34,422 nucleotides of DNA, taken from the NCBI GenBank assembly GCA_026418055.1, contig JAOACB010000026.1:1-34422 (forward strand). Direction: 5' to 3'. Shown in pieces: positions 23,410-31,713 of the stretch. Within the stretch, counting starts at the first letter, position 1. Each line of letters begins with the position of its first letter. The notes beneath the pieces were generated by a model. It was not told the origin of the DNA. It did no database searches and worked only from the letters and a program-made list of their open reading frames with translations. Source of the DNA: Fimbriimonadales bacterium. GTDB taxonomy: Bacteria; Armatimonadota; Fimbriimonadia; Fimbriimonadales; Fimbriimonadaceae. A program made the translations under genes and the position numbers.

Positions 23410-24255
23410 TCAAGGACTGGGCAGGAGATCCAGCAGCGCGTCCAGCAGGCTGGGGTTCCGGACGGCCACGGCCTCCACCTCGCCGTAGCCCTCCGTGATC
23501 AGTCGTGCGGCGGTCTCCTGCCCGGCAGGGGCGATGAGCCAAGTGTAGCCGTCCCGCTGTTCCACCCGGACTTGGAAGGGCTCCATCAGCGCGCGCGCAG
23601 CCCGCTGCTCGTCCCGGGTCACCAAGGCCCGGATCTCACGGAGCCGGTCCCGCAAGGGAGCTATGGCACCGACGTACACCGGTCCGTTGGCCGCGATGAC
23701 GACGCATCCGTCCCAAGCCTCTGCAAACCTCGGTTGGCGGGTTGCCGCCACCAAGGCCATGCCGTCGGCGCACAACCGGTCGATCAGCTCGAGGGTGTTG
23801 CGAGCCGCCCAGGGATCCAGCTCCTCCAACAGACCGTCGACCAGCAGCACCCCGGGAGGAAGCGCCAGGAAAGGCAGCAGCTGGGCCGCGACCCTCTGGC
23901 TCGGACTCAGGCGCGAGATGGGGGTCTTGCGAACAGCCCAGAGGCCGAGGGCCGTGAGCGCCTCCGCCAGAGCGGACGGCGACGGCTTCGACCCACGCAC
24001 CTTCTGCGTCAAGCCCTGCGGAGTGGCCAAGGGGGGAATCCGAGGCAGCTCCGCGAGGACGGTTTCGACGGCCCTCTGCACGCACCCCCTCGGAGGCTCC
24101 GCGTGCGCCAAGGCTTGGAGGAGCGACGTCTTGCCGCCGCCGGCGGGCCCGAGAACAGCGACCCGGTCTCCCGGCTCCACGCTGAACGACAGCGGCGGCC
24201 AGCCGGGGCGCAGGCCGAGATCCTTGGCCGTGAGGACGCTCCGCGGACCGTTCAA
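23410..24255 (-). CDS. Degenerate stand-alone ABC-type ATPase
   Basis: 281 residues from a TTG that overlaps the peptidase TGA (TTGA). Walker A is intact at residues 36-44 (GPAGGGKTS). The signature motif is altered to LSPSQ (116-120, usual LSGGQ). Walker B (VLLVD140) is followed by Gly141 where the catalytic Glu is expected, and the switch-histidine region reads ATRQPRF without the histidine. The last 70 residues do not look like a known accessory domain. The protein may bind nucleotide but hydrolyse it poorly, or serve as a regulator. No permease or binding protein is adjacent. The TTG start is inferred from the overlap and from AAGGAG 14 bases upstream, a long spacing. Confidence 0.7.
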   Translation of the reverse strand: MNGPRSVLTAKDLGLRPGWPPLSFSVEPGDRVAVLGPAGGGKTSLLQALAHAEPPRGCVQRAVETVLAELPRIPPLATPQGLTQKVRGSKPSPSALAEALTALGLWAVRKTPISRLSPSQRVAAQLLPFLALPPGVLLVDGLLEELDPWAARNTLELIDRLCADGMALVAATRQPRFAEAWDGCVVIAANGPVYVGAIAPLRDRLREIRALVTRDEQRAARALMEPFQVRVEQRDGYTWLIAPAGQETAARLITEGYGEVEAVAVRNPSLLDALLDLLPSP

Positions 24256-25325
24256 GGCAGGACGAGCAGCTCCTTGGGAGACTCGGTGAGGATGACGGGG
24301 CCCTCTGCGGTGACCAGCACGTCGTCCTCGATCCGAACGCCGCCGAAGCCTTCGATGTAGACGCCGGGCTCGATCGTCCACACCTGTGCGGCCTCGACGC
24401 GCAGCTCGCTCGTTTGGTTGAGGCGGCCGTGATCGTGGACGACGGCCCCCAATCCGTGCCCCAGGCCGTGCGTGAAGTATCGCTCCAAGCCCTTCTCCGC
24501 GAGGGAGCTTCGCGCCGCCGCATCCACATCCTTTCCGATCGCGCCCGCGCGCAGCGCCTGAATGGCGGCCCGTTGGGCCGCCAGAACCGCCTCGTAGATC
24601 TCCCGCTGCCGTTCGTCGGCGCGACCCACGACGACCGTTCGGGTGAGGTCGGCGCAGTAGCCGTCGTGGCGCGCGCCGAAATCCATCGTGACGAAATCGC
24701 CGACCTCCAGCTTGCGCTCCGATGCCTTTCCGTGCGGCAGGGCGCTCCGCGGCCCGCTCACGACGATCGGCTCGAAGGCGAGGCCTGCGCCTTGCCGCTT
24801 GAGGAAGAACTCGAGCTCGAGGTGGATGTCCAGTTCGGCCACACCCGGTTGCACGAGTCGCAGAACGTGCCGGAAGGCGGCGTCGGTGAGTCTGCAGGCC
24901 TCCTGGATCTTCGCGATCTCCTTGGGCGACTTGACCATGCGCAACGCCGCGCAGGGGTCGTCCACGGGGCGCAGCTCGACCCCCTCCAGCTTCTCGCACC
25001 ACTGCCGGTGGGTGTTGACGGTGACGACGTCCCCGTTGAAGGCGATGGACTCCAGACCCCACTCGCGGGTCAGGGTCGCCAGCTGGGCGGCGAGAGGGGC
25101 ATCGTGCGTGGTGATGCGGACGGGCAGCAGCTCTCCCACCTGCTCGTTCGCTTGGATGGTGTAGCGGCCGTCCGTGAAGAAGCAGGCCCGATCCGCGGCG
25201 ACGAGCACGGTTCCCGCGGAACCTGTGAAGCCGGTGAGCCAACGCACGTCCGCGAGGTCGGTGGCCAGGTAGGCCTGCAGCCCGAGATCCGCGAGGCGAC
25301 GCTGCAGGCGCTGCAGGTTGTTCAC
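24252..25325 (-). CDS. pepP: Xaa-Pro peptidase (M24B, aminopeptidase P-like)
   Basis: 357 residues. A creatinase-type N-terminal domain (1-125) precedes the pita-bread metallopeptidase domain. All five metal ligands are visible: Asp215 ([10 protein letters not shown]), Asp226 (CADLTRT), His290 (GLGHGLG), Glu319 (TIEPGVY) and Glu333 (GVRIEDDV). It removes N-terminal residues before proline. The start is GTG 25325, overlapping the aroQ TGA, with AGGAG eight bases upstream; the further open frame shadows aroQ. aroQ followed by pepP is a common bacterial order, where efp, accB and accC usually come next. Here an ABC ATPase and a DNA glycosylase follow. Confidence 0.93.
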   Translation of the reverse strand: MNNLQRLQRRLADLGLQAYLATDLADVRWLTGFTGSAGTVLVAADRACFFTDGRYTIQANEQVGELLPVRITTHDAPLAAQLATLTREWGLESIAFNGDVVTVNTHRQWCEKLEGVELRPVDDPCAALRMVKSPKEIAKIQEACRLTDAAFRHVLRLVQPGVAELDIHLELEFFLKRQGAGLAFEPIVVSGPRSALPHGKASERKLEVGDFVTMDFGARHDGYCADLTRTVVVGRADERQREIYEAVLAAQRAAIQALRAGAIGKDVDAAARSSLAEKGLERYFTHGLGHGLGAVVHDHGRLNQTSELRVEAAQVWTIEPGVYIEGFGGVRIEDDVLVTAEGPVILTESPKELLVLP

Positions 25326-25783
25326 GACAGAGTCTCCTGGTGCAGCCGCACGAGTCCCTCCAAGGCCAGGCTGTAACCGGCCGCGCCGAGTCCCGAGATC
25401 TGACCGACGCACACGGGAGCGATCACCGAGTGCCTGCGGAATTCCTCTCGCGCGTGGATGTTGGTCAGGTGCACCTCCACCACCGGCAACCGAACGCTGG
25501 CGAGGGCGTCGCGCAGGGCGATGGAATAGTGCGTGAGGCCGCCCGGGTTGATCACGATGCCGTCCGCCCACTTCCGGTTCTCCTGAATGGTGTCGATCAG
25601 GATGCCCTCGTGGTTCGACTGGAGGATGCGAACCTCGACGCCCAAGCGTTTGGCTGTCGCCTCGATCTCGGCGTCGATCTCCTCCAAGGGGCGCTTTCCG
25701 TAGATTTCCGGCTCTCGGAACCCGAGCAGGTTCAGATTGGGACCGTGAAGGACGAGGATGTGCAACCGGGACTCTTGGATCAT
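25322..25783 (-). CDS. aroQ: 3-dehydroquinate dehydratase, type II
   Basis: 153 residues, the family length. It converts 3-dehydroquinate to 3-dehydroshikimate in the shikimate pathway as a dodecamer. Motifs: [17 protein letters not shown] with the catalytic Tyr28, [28 protein letters not shown] and [14 protein letters not shown] with His105 and His110. The substrate loop usually reads THTS; here it is THYS. The ATG overlaps the stop of the Trm112-like gene by four bases (ATGA). Confidence 0.95.
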   Translation of the reverse strand: MIQESRLHILVLHGPNLNLLGFREPEIYGKRPLEEIDAEIEATAKRLGVEVRILQSNHEGILIDTIQENRKWADGIVINPGGLTHYSIALRDALASVRLPVVEVHLTNIHAREEFRRHSVIAPVCVGQISGLGAAGYSLALEGLVRLHQETLS

Positions 25784-25965
25784 GCTGGCTCCGTTTCCGT
25801 CGAGGGCTCCACAGCGGACTCAGGCAGCAGGTCCGGAATGCCGTCCCTCACCGGATAGCGCCGCCTGCAGACCGTGCAGACGAGCCAGCCGTCCCGCTCC
25901 TCCAACGGAGGACGCTCGGCGCAGATCGGACACGCGAGGAGCTCCAGCAACCTGGGATCGATCAC
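25780..25965 (-). CDS. Trm112-like zinc protein
   Basis: 61 residues with four cysteines, C12-x2-C15 and C30-x2-C33, in the [10 protein letters not shown]...[21 protein letters not shown] pattern of the Trm112/YcaR (UPF0434) family. In eukaryotes and archaea Trm112 stabilises methyltransferases; the bacterial role is not firmly known. It overlaps its neighbours on both sides by four bases (ATGA), between a GT4 glycosyltransferase and aroQ, so it is strictly co-translated. Confidence 0.9.
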   Translation of the reverse strand: MIDPRLLELLACPICAERPPLEERDGWLVCTVCRRRYPVRDGIPDLLPESAVEPSTETEPA

Positions 25966-27056
25966 GACAGGACCTCCTGGTAAACCTCGCAGGTTCGGCG
26001 CGCGGCATCCTCCCAGGAGAACTCCGCCGCCCGACGCCTGCCTTCCGTCCGCATGCGCTCCAATTTACTCGAATCGCCCAGCAACCCGAGGATGGCCCCC
26101 GCCCAGTCCTCTGGCTCCCAGCTCCGCATCACGGCTCCAGCGGACCCGGCGACTTCCGGCTGGGCGCCGCCCGACGAGCAGAGGACGGGGCACCCGCAGG
26201 CGAACGCCTCGAGAATCGTGATCCCAAAACCCTCGTAGCGGCTCGGCGCCAAGTACAGGTCCGCCGCCGAATACAGGGCCGCCAGCTGCGGCAGGGAAAC
26301 GTAGCCCACGGGTCGGCAGCGCGGACCGATCTCCTCGGGCCCCCAGCCGGGCTTGCCCGTCAGAACCAGGCGGTGAATCGTTTCCTCGGGCAGGAGTTCG
26401 ACGGCTCGGGTGGCCAGAGACAGGTTCTTCCGGGGCCAGCGCGTGCCGACGGTGAGCAAGTACGGCTCCTTGATCCCGAACTCCCGCTCGACGAGGCGCC
26501 GGGCCTCGCACCGTTCGACGGGGCGGAGATCCGGATGAGGGGCGTTGGGAGCGACGCGGACCTTGCCCCGAGCCGCCGGCAGGAACCGCTCGATGTCGGC
26601 CTTGGAGGTCTGCGAAACGGTGACCACCCGGCTGGACCAACGCGCGGCCAGAGGCACCAGGCTGCGCAGGAGAACCCGGTCCTTGGGTCGGAACCAGCTC
26701 GGCTCGATGAAGAAGGAGACGTCGTGAATCGTCGTAACCCCGATGCCCTTGGCCAGGGGGCTGAGGCTGTACTGCGTGTGCAGCACCGACGCGCGCGCAC
26801 GCCTGGCCTCCAGAGGGAAAGCAACCCAGCTCCACCAGCGGTCGGATCGACAGGGAAGGCGGATCCACGCGGCGTCCTCCGGCAGGGGAATCCCAGCGGG
26901 CCGCGGAGCGTTGGAAAAGAGGAGAAGATCGAAGCCGTGCCGGATCCGGCACAGGCCGTGGAGGAGCCCGAGCCAGTAGGTCGAGTCGCCCGTGTTCGAG
27001 CGTCCGATCAGGCGGACGTCGATCGCGACGCGAGGCCGGGTCCCTGCTCGTTCCAT
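25962..27056 (-). CDS. Glycosyltransferase, GT4-type
   Basis: 364 residues with the GT-B fold. The N-terminal acceptor domain opens VAIDVRLIGRSNTGDSTYW. The C-terminal nucleotide-sugar domain has YLLTVGTRWPRKNL, VGYVSLPQLAALYSAADLYLAPSRYEGFGITILEAFACGCPVLCS, which contains the E-x7-E catalytic motif (EGFGITILE), and a C-terminal helical latch. It most likely transfers a sugar from a nucleotide donor to a glycan or lipid; the donor and acceptor are unknown. It is first in the minus-strand operon. No convincing Shine-Dalgarno is present. A 13-bp palindrome (CGATTC-A-GAATCG, 27075-27087) lies in the 65-base divergent gap. Confidence 0.9.
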   Translation of the reverse strand: MERAGTRPRVAIDVRLIGRSNTGDSTYWLGLLHGLCRIRHGFDLLLFSNAPRPAGIPLPEDAAWIRLPCRSDRWWSWVAFPLEARRARASVLHTQYSLSPLAKGIGVTTIHDVSFFIEPSWFRPKDRVLLRSLVPLAARWSSRVVTVSQTSKADIERFLPAARGKVRVAPNAPHPDLRPVERCEARRLVEREFGIKEPYLLTVGTRWPRKNLSLATRAVELLPEETIHRLVLTGKPGWGPEEIGPRCRPVGYVSLPQLAALYSAADLYLAPSRYEGFGITILEAFACGCPVLCSSGGAQPEVAGSAGAVMRSWEPEDWAGAILGLLGDSSKLERMRTEGRRRAAEFSWEDAARRTCEVYQEVLS

Positions 27057-27121
27057 GGAAACGGAAACCTGCTACGATTCAGAATCGATGCTCGAAACGC
27101 CGAGAGGTTGAGCGAACCGTC

Positions 27122-27502
27122 ATGAAGAGAAGAAGTCCGCCCTACGCCCTCATCTCGTTGCTCGTTGTCGGATTGTGCGTCATTCTGGGGTTCGGCTTGA
27201 TGCAGCTGCGGGCCAATATGCCGCCTCCCGAGCAGACTCCGCAGGAACAGCCGGAGGCGGTGGGCGAGGAGAGGGAGGCTCCCTCGAAGGAGGAGCTGGC
27301 GGCCCAGATCCAGTCGAAGGCCGGCGCCGCGGATCAGGTGCAGGTGCCGCCGAAGGGGGTTCCTCCCGGCGCTCTGCCCCCCGGAGCCGGCGGATCGACC
27401 ATCTTCCTGGTGAAGCCAAGGATGGAGAAGCCGAAGGTCGACGAGTCCTCCACGGCGAGCCAGTGGTACACGGATGTTTCGAGGAAGCCCGATCAGAAGT
27501 GA
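27122..27502 (+). CDS. Small Pro/Gln-rich membrane-anchored protein, unknown
   Basis: 126 residues. One N-terminal membrane helix (about 9-27, ALISLLVVGLCVILGFGLM) precedes a low-complexity, Pro/Glu/Gln-rich stretch and a conserved-looking C-terminus with FLVKPRMEKPKV and SQWYTDVSRKPDQ. I do not recognise it. It probably sits in the cytoplasmic membrane with its tail outside. Its stop is only four bases before the dsbD GTG, so the two form one unit; it may be a partner or client of the DsbD-like reductase. GAGAGG is 15 bases before the ATG, a long spacing. Confidence 0.6.
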   Translation: MKRRSPPYALISLLVVGLCVILGFGLMQLRANMPPPEQTPQEQPEAVGEEREAPSKEELAAQIQSKAGAADQVQVPPKGVPPGALPPGAGGSTIFLVKPRMEKPKVDESSTASQWYTDVSRKPDQK

Positions 27503-27506
27503 GGCG

Positions 27507-29483
27507 GTGAGGGTCCGAGTGCGCTTGCTGGGGGCGACGCTGGTCGCCCTCTTGGCATGGGTTGCGCCAGCTTGGGCTCAGCCCAAGACGGACAAGGTCG
27601 CCTGGAGCGCGCGGCCCGAATCCAACGACGTCCGAGCAGGCGAGGCCTCGCGGGTGCTGCTGACCGTGCAGCCGCAGCCCGGCTGGCACATCTATGCGAT
27701 GAACCAAGCCGAGGGCCCCGTCTCGACCGAGTTCGAGGTTCTCGGTGGAGACGCGGTGTCGCCGGCGGGAGACCCCATCGAGCCGCCACCGTCGAGGAAG
27801 TTCGACAGGGGTTTCCAGATGGAGGTCGGCTACCACGAGGGGCCGACTGCGTTCGCCGTGCCTTTCCGGGTGGCTGAGGGCGCGCGCGGAACCGTGAAGT
27901 TCCGGGTGCGCGTGACCTCGCAGGCCTGCGACGCCACCAGCTGCGACATGCCCACGACGGTGGAGCTGCCCGTCGAGCTGGCTGTGGCCGAGGGGCCCGC
28001 ACGAAGCGACCGCCTGGAGGCCTCGAGGGAGGTGCCCGAGCAGCCGGAGGGGCACGTGGCCCCGAAAGCGGGCGATGCGGGCTCTGCCGAGGCGGGCGCG
28101 GTCGATTCGACCTCGCAGAGGATCGAGGAGGCGCGGGGCAAGGGCTTGGCGGCCTACCTCTGGCTGTCGTTCGTCGCGGGCCTGCTGGCGTTGCTGACGC
28201 CCTGCGTGTGGCCGATGATCCCCGTCACCGTCAGCTTCTTCAGCAAGCGGACGGAGGAAGGCGCCCAGCGCAACCTGAAGATGGCCTTGGCTTACTGCCT
28301 CGGGATCATGGGCACGTTCACGGCGCTGGGTCTGATCGTCACGTTGCTGTTTGGTGCGGCCGGCTTGCAGAAGTTCGCGGCCAGCCCGATCGTGAATCTG
28401 CTGCTCGCGGCGCTGTTCATCGTGCTGGCGCTGAACCTCTTCGGGGTGTTCGAGATCGTGGTGCCGTCCTGGTTGCTCAATCGCGCGCAGGCGGGCACGC
28501 GGCGATCGGGCTACGCCGGGCCGATCTTCATGGGTCTCGCGTTCAGCATCACGTCCTTCACGTGCACGGTTCCGTTCGTGGGGACGATCCTCGTCGCCGC
28601 CACCAAAGGCAACCTTTGGGATCCGATTCTCGGGATGCTGGCGTTCAGCCTGGCCTTCGCGATCCCGTTCTTTCTGCTGGCGATGTTTCCCCAGTACCTC
28701 GCCTCCATGCCCAGGTCCGGCTCGTGGCTCACCGCGGTCAAGGCGTACATGGGCTTCCTCGAGCTGGCCGCAGCGCTGAAGTTCTTGCAGAACGCCGAGA
28801 TCGTTTGGAGGCTGGGTTGGCTGACCAGGCCGGTGTTCCTGGCCGTGTGGTTCGGCATCTTCGCGGTCGCCGGACTCTATCTGCTCGGCTGGCTGCGGCT
28901 TCCCCATGGCGGAGCCCCGACGGTTGGGCCCGCTCGCCGCGTCTTCGGCCTGGCCAACCTGGGGATCGCCGTGTACCTGCTGGCGGCGATCGAGGGGGCC
29001 TCTCTGGGAGCGGTTTCCGGCTTCCTCCCCCCGGAGCGCTACCCCTACCGAGAGTCGAGCGCGAGGGCCGGCTCGCAACCGGTGGGGAAGATCCCCTGGG
29101 TCGGGAGCTACGAGGAAGGCCTGCGGAGGGCCGCCGGCGAGCGCCGGGCGCTGTTCATCAACTTCACCGGCTACACATGCACCAACTGCCGAGTGATGGA
29201 GGGAGAGGTGTTCCCGAAGCCCGAGGTTTCGCGACGCATCCTCGAGTTCGTTCCGGTCGAGCTGTTCACCGACAACGGCACTCCGGAGAACAACCGGAAC
29301 GCCGAACTGCGCGAGCGGCTGACCAACGTCTCGACGAACCCGACCTACGCGATCGTCGCACCGGACGGGACGGTGCTGAAGGTCTTCCAGGGTCTCGCTC
29401 TGTCGGACGAGCAGTTCATCCGGTTCCTGGACGAGGGCAAGCGGGCCGCCGACTCCTGGTTCTCGCGGCAGACCCGGGGTTGA
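27507..29483 (+). CDS. dsbD: Thiol:disulfide interchange protein DsbD
   Basis: 658 residues with all three DsbD parts. A signal peptide (1-24, ending PAWA) precedes the alpha domain (about 30-185) with Cys141 and Cys146 (QACDATSCDMP). The eight-helix membrane domain (about 212-530) has Cys233 (TPCVWPMIP) and Cys353 (SFTCTVPF). The C-terminal gamma thioredoxin domain has C558-TN-C561 (GYTCTNC). It carries electrons from cytoplasmic thioredoxin to periplasmic targets, perhaps including the LolA-thioredoxin protein at 2269-3267. The frame is open to 27474. I use GTG 27507 just after GAGG; GTG 27519, with GAGGG six bases upstream, is equally possible and also gives a good signal peptide. Confidence 0.93.
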   Translation: MRVRVRLLGATLVALLAWVAPAWAQPKTDKVAWSARPESNDVRAGEASRVLLTVQPQPGWHIYAMNQAEGPVSTEFEVLGGDAVSPAGDPIEPPPSRKFDRGFQMEVGYHEGPTAFAVPFRVAEGARGTVKFRVRVTSQACDATSCDMPTTVELPVELAVAEGPARSDRLEASREVPEQPEGHVAPKAGDAGSAEAGAVDSTSQRIEEARGKGLAAYLWLSFVAGLLALLTPCVWPMIPVTVSFFSKRTEEGAQRNLKMALAYCLGIMGTFTALGLIVTLLFGAAGLQKFAASPIVNLLLAALFIVLALNLFGVFEIVVPSWLLNRAQAGTRRSGYAGPIFMGLAFSITSFTCTVPFVGTILVAATKGNLWDPILGMLAFSLAFAIPFFLLAMFPQYLASMPRSGSWLTAVKAYMGFLELAAALKFLQNAEIVWRLGWLTRPVFLAVWFGIFAVAGLYLLGWLRLPHGGAPTVGPARRVFGLANLGIAVYLLAAIEGASLGAVSGFLPPERYPYRESSARAGSQPVGKIPWVGSYEEGLRRAAGERRALFINFTGYTCTNCRVMEGEVFPKPEVSRRILEFVPVELFTDNGTPENNRNAELRERLTNVSTNPTYAIVAPDGTVLKVFQGLALSDEQFIRFLDEGKRAADSWFSRQTRG

Positions 29484-29515
29484 GCGGCCGGCGGCGAGGG
29501 GATGGCCGGCCGCTC
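29482..29515. terminator. GC hairpin between dsbD and the lipoprotein gene
   Basis: Perfect 11-bp stem (GAGCGGCCGGC at 29482-29492, GCCGGCCGCTC at 29505-29515), 12-base loop, starting inside the dsbD stop codon. Convergent genes; no T-tract. Confidence 0.55.
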
Positions 29516-29532
29516 GACCCGTGAGCCCCGGG

Positions 29533-29841
29533 TCACTTCGTGCCGCTGGGCGCGGGGCTGGGTCGGTTGCCGCCTCCGAAGAAGTAGGCCATGCCCTCGG
29601 CCGCCTTCTCGAAGGCCTTGCGGGCCTTGGCCTCGTCTCCGTTGAAGCCCTTCATGAAGCGCTCCTTCTCCTCGGGCGTGAGCTGGTCGAACCCGCGACC
29701 CTCTCGGTAGGCGTTGGCCACGACGTTGTTCTGTTCCGTCAAAAGCCGCATCTCCTCCTCGGTCTTGACCGGTTCGGAGGCGCAGCCGGCCAGCAAGGCC
29801 GAGGCCAGGGCGGCGATCATCAAGGCTCTCATCCGTTCCAT
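29533..29841 (-). CDS. Small lipoprotein, unknown function
   Basis: 102 residues with a type II signal peptide: a hydrophobic h-region and the lipobox LLAGC with Cys20 as the lipid-attachment site. The mature part is helical and charged (EEEMRLLTEQNNVV, TPEEKERFMKGFNGD), then has a Gly/Pro-rich end. I recognise no family. It lies downstream of the pilin-like gene on the same strand, separated by a long hairpin (29878-29909), so read-through may be limited. The ATG at 29841 is chosen because it starts the lipobox peptide; GGAAGGA lies about eleven bases upstream. Confidence 0.75.
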   Translation of the reverse strand: MERMRALMIAALASALLAGCASEPVKTEEEMRLLTEQNNVVANAYREGRGFDQLTPEEKERFMKGFNGDEAKARKAFEKAAEGMAYFFGGGNRPSPAPSGTK

Positions 29842-29877
29842 CGTTCGAAAGTCCTTCCGTCGGCTAGGCGAGCCCTC

Positions 29878-29909
29878 GGGGGCCGGCCGCGCGTCGGCGG
29901 CCGGTCCCC
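29878..29909 (-). terminator. Long GC hairpin between pilin-like and lipoprotein genes
   Basis: Eight perfect GC pairs next to the loop (CCGGCCGC at 29883-29890, GCGGCCGG at 29897-29904) extend through a G-T pair to four more G-C pairs. It may attenuate read-through or stabilise the 3' end of the pilin-like mRNA. No T-tract. Confidence 0.5.
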
Positions 29910-29938
29910 CTTCGGAACCCCCATCGAAGGTGCAAGCG

Positions 29939-30727
29939 TCAGAAGTCGCAGTTGGCGCGCCCGTCGTACGCGTAGCTCGGGATGTTCGACACGTAGAAGT
30001 TCTCGGGCTTGAGCGAGCCGCGCTTGTAGTACTTCGCGCTGCCGTCGAACCTCGGGAAGCTCGCGCCATCCAGGTGCCGCCAGTCGAGCGACCACGGGAT
30101 CTGCGGGTCGTAGTGGTTCATCATCCACGGGCTGCCCAGCTTCTCGTAGTTCACGCAACGGATCGACCTGCGGGCGCCGTCCGAGACGTCCATCCCGGGC
30201 CAGATGTCGCGCCAGTCCCACGGGTTGACCGTGGACGCGGAGCGCAGCAGCGAGCCGTTGCCGAACCAGTCGCGGACGCCCGCCTCGGCCAGCATGATCA
30301 GCTCGCTGGGTCGCTCGGCGGCGGTCTCCGGGATGCTGTTGCCGGCGTGCCAGTTCATGGCGATGTTCGGACCCGCGGCGAAGTTCCGCGTGTCCCGCAT
30401 GTCCTTCGGGAAGGGCTGCGGCGTGCCGACGGAGTCGATGTAGAGCTGGCTGTTCTTCACATACGGGAAGATCCGCTGCGGCCAGTGGATCGCCTCGTTG
30501 TTCGGTCCGCCGATCCAGTCCCACCACGCGCGCACCGTCGTGTCGTCGTAGTCGGCGGCGTAGATCTTGAAGCCGATCGCCATCTGCTTCATGTCGGAGA
30601 TGCGGGCGGCCTTCTTGGCTGAGGCCTTGGCCTGCGCGAAGACGGGGAACAGGATGGCCGCCAGAATGGCGATGATGGCGATGACGACCAACAGCTCGAT
30701 CAGGGTGAAGGCACGGTTGCGGTTCAT
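29939..30727 (-). CDS. Type IV pilin-like/pseudopilin protein with H-x9-DG motif
   Basis: 262 residues. The class III signal peptide and methylation site are clear: a short basic leader (MNRNRA) then FTLIELLVVIAIIAIL, with Glu at position 5 of the mature protein. The continuation AAILFPVFAQAKASAKKAA and SDMKQMAIGFKIYAADYDD is typical of Armatimonadota and Planctomycetota. Near the C-terminus H-x9-DG is present (HLDGASFPRFDG). Such proteins are processed by prepilin peptidase and are numerous in these phyla, in unknown secretion or surface roles. The Shine-Dalgarno is excellent (GAGGAGGT, 30731-30738) although close to the ATG. No pilus assembly genes are present. Confidence 0.92.
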   Translation of the reverse strand: MNRNRAFTLIELLVVIAIIAILAAILFPVFAQAKASAKKAARISDMKQMAIGFKIYAADYDDTTVRAWWDWIGGPNNEAIHWPQRIFPYVKNSQLYIDSVGTPQPFPKDMRDTRNFAAGPNIAMNWHAGNSIPETAAERPSELIMLAEAGVRDWFGNGSLLRSASTVNPWDWRDIWPGMDVSDGARRSIRCVNYEKLGSPWMMNHYDPQIPWSLDWRHLDGASFPRFDGSAKYYKRGSLKPENFYVSNIPSYAYDGRANCDF

Positions 30728-30843
30728 AGGACCTCCTCGTCCGTAGTTGGAGCGGACTCAGCCTTCAGTCTAAGACCGAACGTTCGCCGCAGGGGGAATC
30801 CGACTGGAAAACGAAGTAGCAGAAACGGAACGATTCCGTCCAT

Positions 30844-31713
30844 TCAGGGGGAACGGAGCTCGTTGTCGGCCGGATCGGTGAACTTCCGTTGGTTGATCCG
30901 CCAGTGCGAGGGCGTGACGCCGACCTCGCGCACGAACGCCCTGGTGAAGTCGTTGTGATGAAGGTACCCCAGGCGGCTTCCGATCTCCTTGATCGAGAGC
31001 CCGGGGTCGGCCAACAGGATCTTGGCCCTTTCGATCTTCAGCCGAGTCAGCATGTCCCGAGGCGAGATCCCGTAGCACCGCCGGAACTTGTGCCGCACGG
31101 AATCGTAGTTCGGGCACTCGTCCTGGAACCGTATGTCGCTCGAGCCGTGCGCCAGCGCGGAATGGATCATCTGCCAAACCGCCAGCACCTCGGGGTCGTC
31201 GGGGCGGACGACCGGGCCGTGCTGCGCGGCGCTCTCCCGCCAACGGATCAGCGAGACGTGGATCAGCCGGAGAAGCGAGTCCACCGCCTCGGACTTGCAG
31301 GGCAGGTCGTTCACGTTTTCGGCGCTCAGGCGCGAGAAGAGGCTCTGGAAGGAGGCCGCCTGTTCGCGGGTGATGCACCAAACCCGCTTCCTCCAGGGCC
31401 AGTCGCGGATCGGCAGACCGTCGTAGAAGCCCGGTCGCGGGTGGTAGTGGATCGCCCAGATGCGGGGCTGGTTGCGGTCCTCGTTGCGGAACCCGTGCCG
31501 CTCTCCGGCGAACATCACGTACACCGAGTTCTCCCGCATGGGCAGCTCCTCGCCCTCCACCAGCAGCGTCGTGGGTGCGTCGGAGAACAGGCACACCTCG
31601 TCGTAATCGTGCGCGTGCCACGGCCAGATTTCACCGACCTTGGAGCTCCGGCACCCCATCGTGACGATGCCCGTGCGTGGGGCTTCGCTGGTGATTTCGA
31701 TACCGACGCTCAT
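30844..31713 (-). CDS. AraC-family transcriptional regulator
   Basis: 289 residues. A cupin-type effector domain occupies the N-terminus (about 25-95, WPWHAHDYDEVCLF, GERHGFRN), with His33 and His35 at the usual metal or ligand positions. The C-terminal domain has the double helix-turn-helix of the family (ISPRDMLTRLKIERAKILLADPGLSIKEIGSRLGYLHHNDFTRAFVREVGVTPSHWR). It is a ligand-responsive activator of sugar or stress genes; the target is unknown. The ATG at 31713 overlaps the stop of the hydrolase (ATGA), so the regulator is co-translated with it. The open frame continues far upstream only as a shadow of other genes. Confidence 0.92.
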   Translation of the reverse strand: MSVGIEITSEAPRTGIVTMGCRSSKVGEIWPWHAHDYDEVCLFSDAPTTLLVEGEELPMRENSVYVMFAGERHGFRNEDRNQPRIWAIHYHPRPGFYDGLPIRDWPWRKRVWCITREQAASFQSLFSRLSAENVNDLPCKSEAVDSLLRLIHVSLIRWRESAAQHGPVVRPDDPEVLAVWQMIHSALAHGSSDIRFQDECPNYDSVRHKFRRCYGISPRDMLTRLKIERAKILLADPGLSIKEIGSRLGYLHHNDFTRAFVREVGVTPSHWRINQRKFTDPADNELRSP

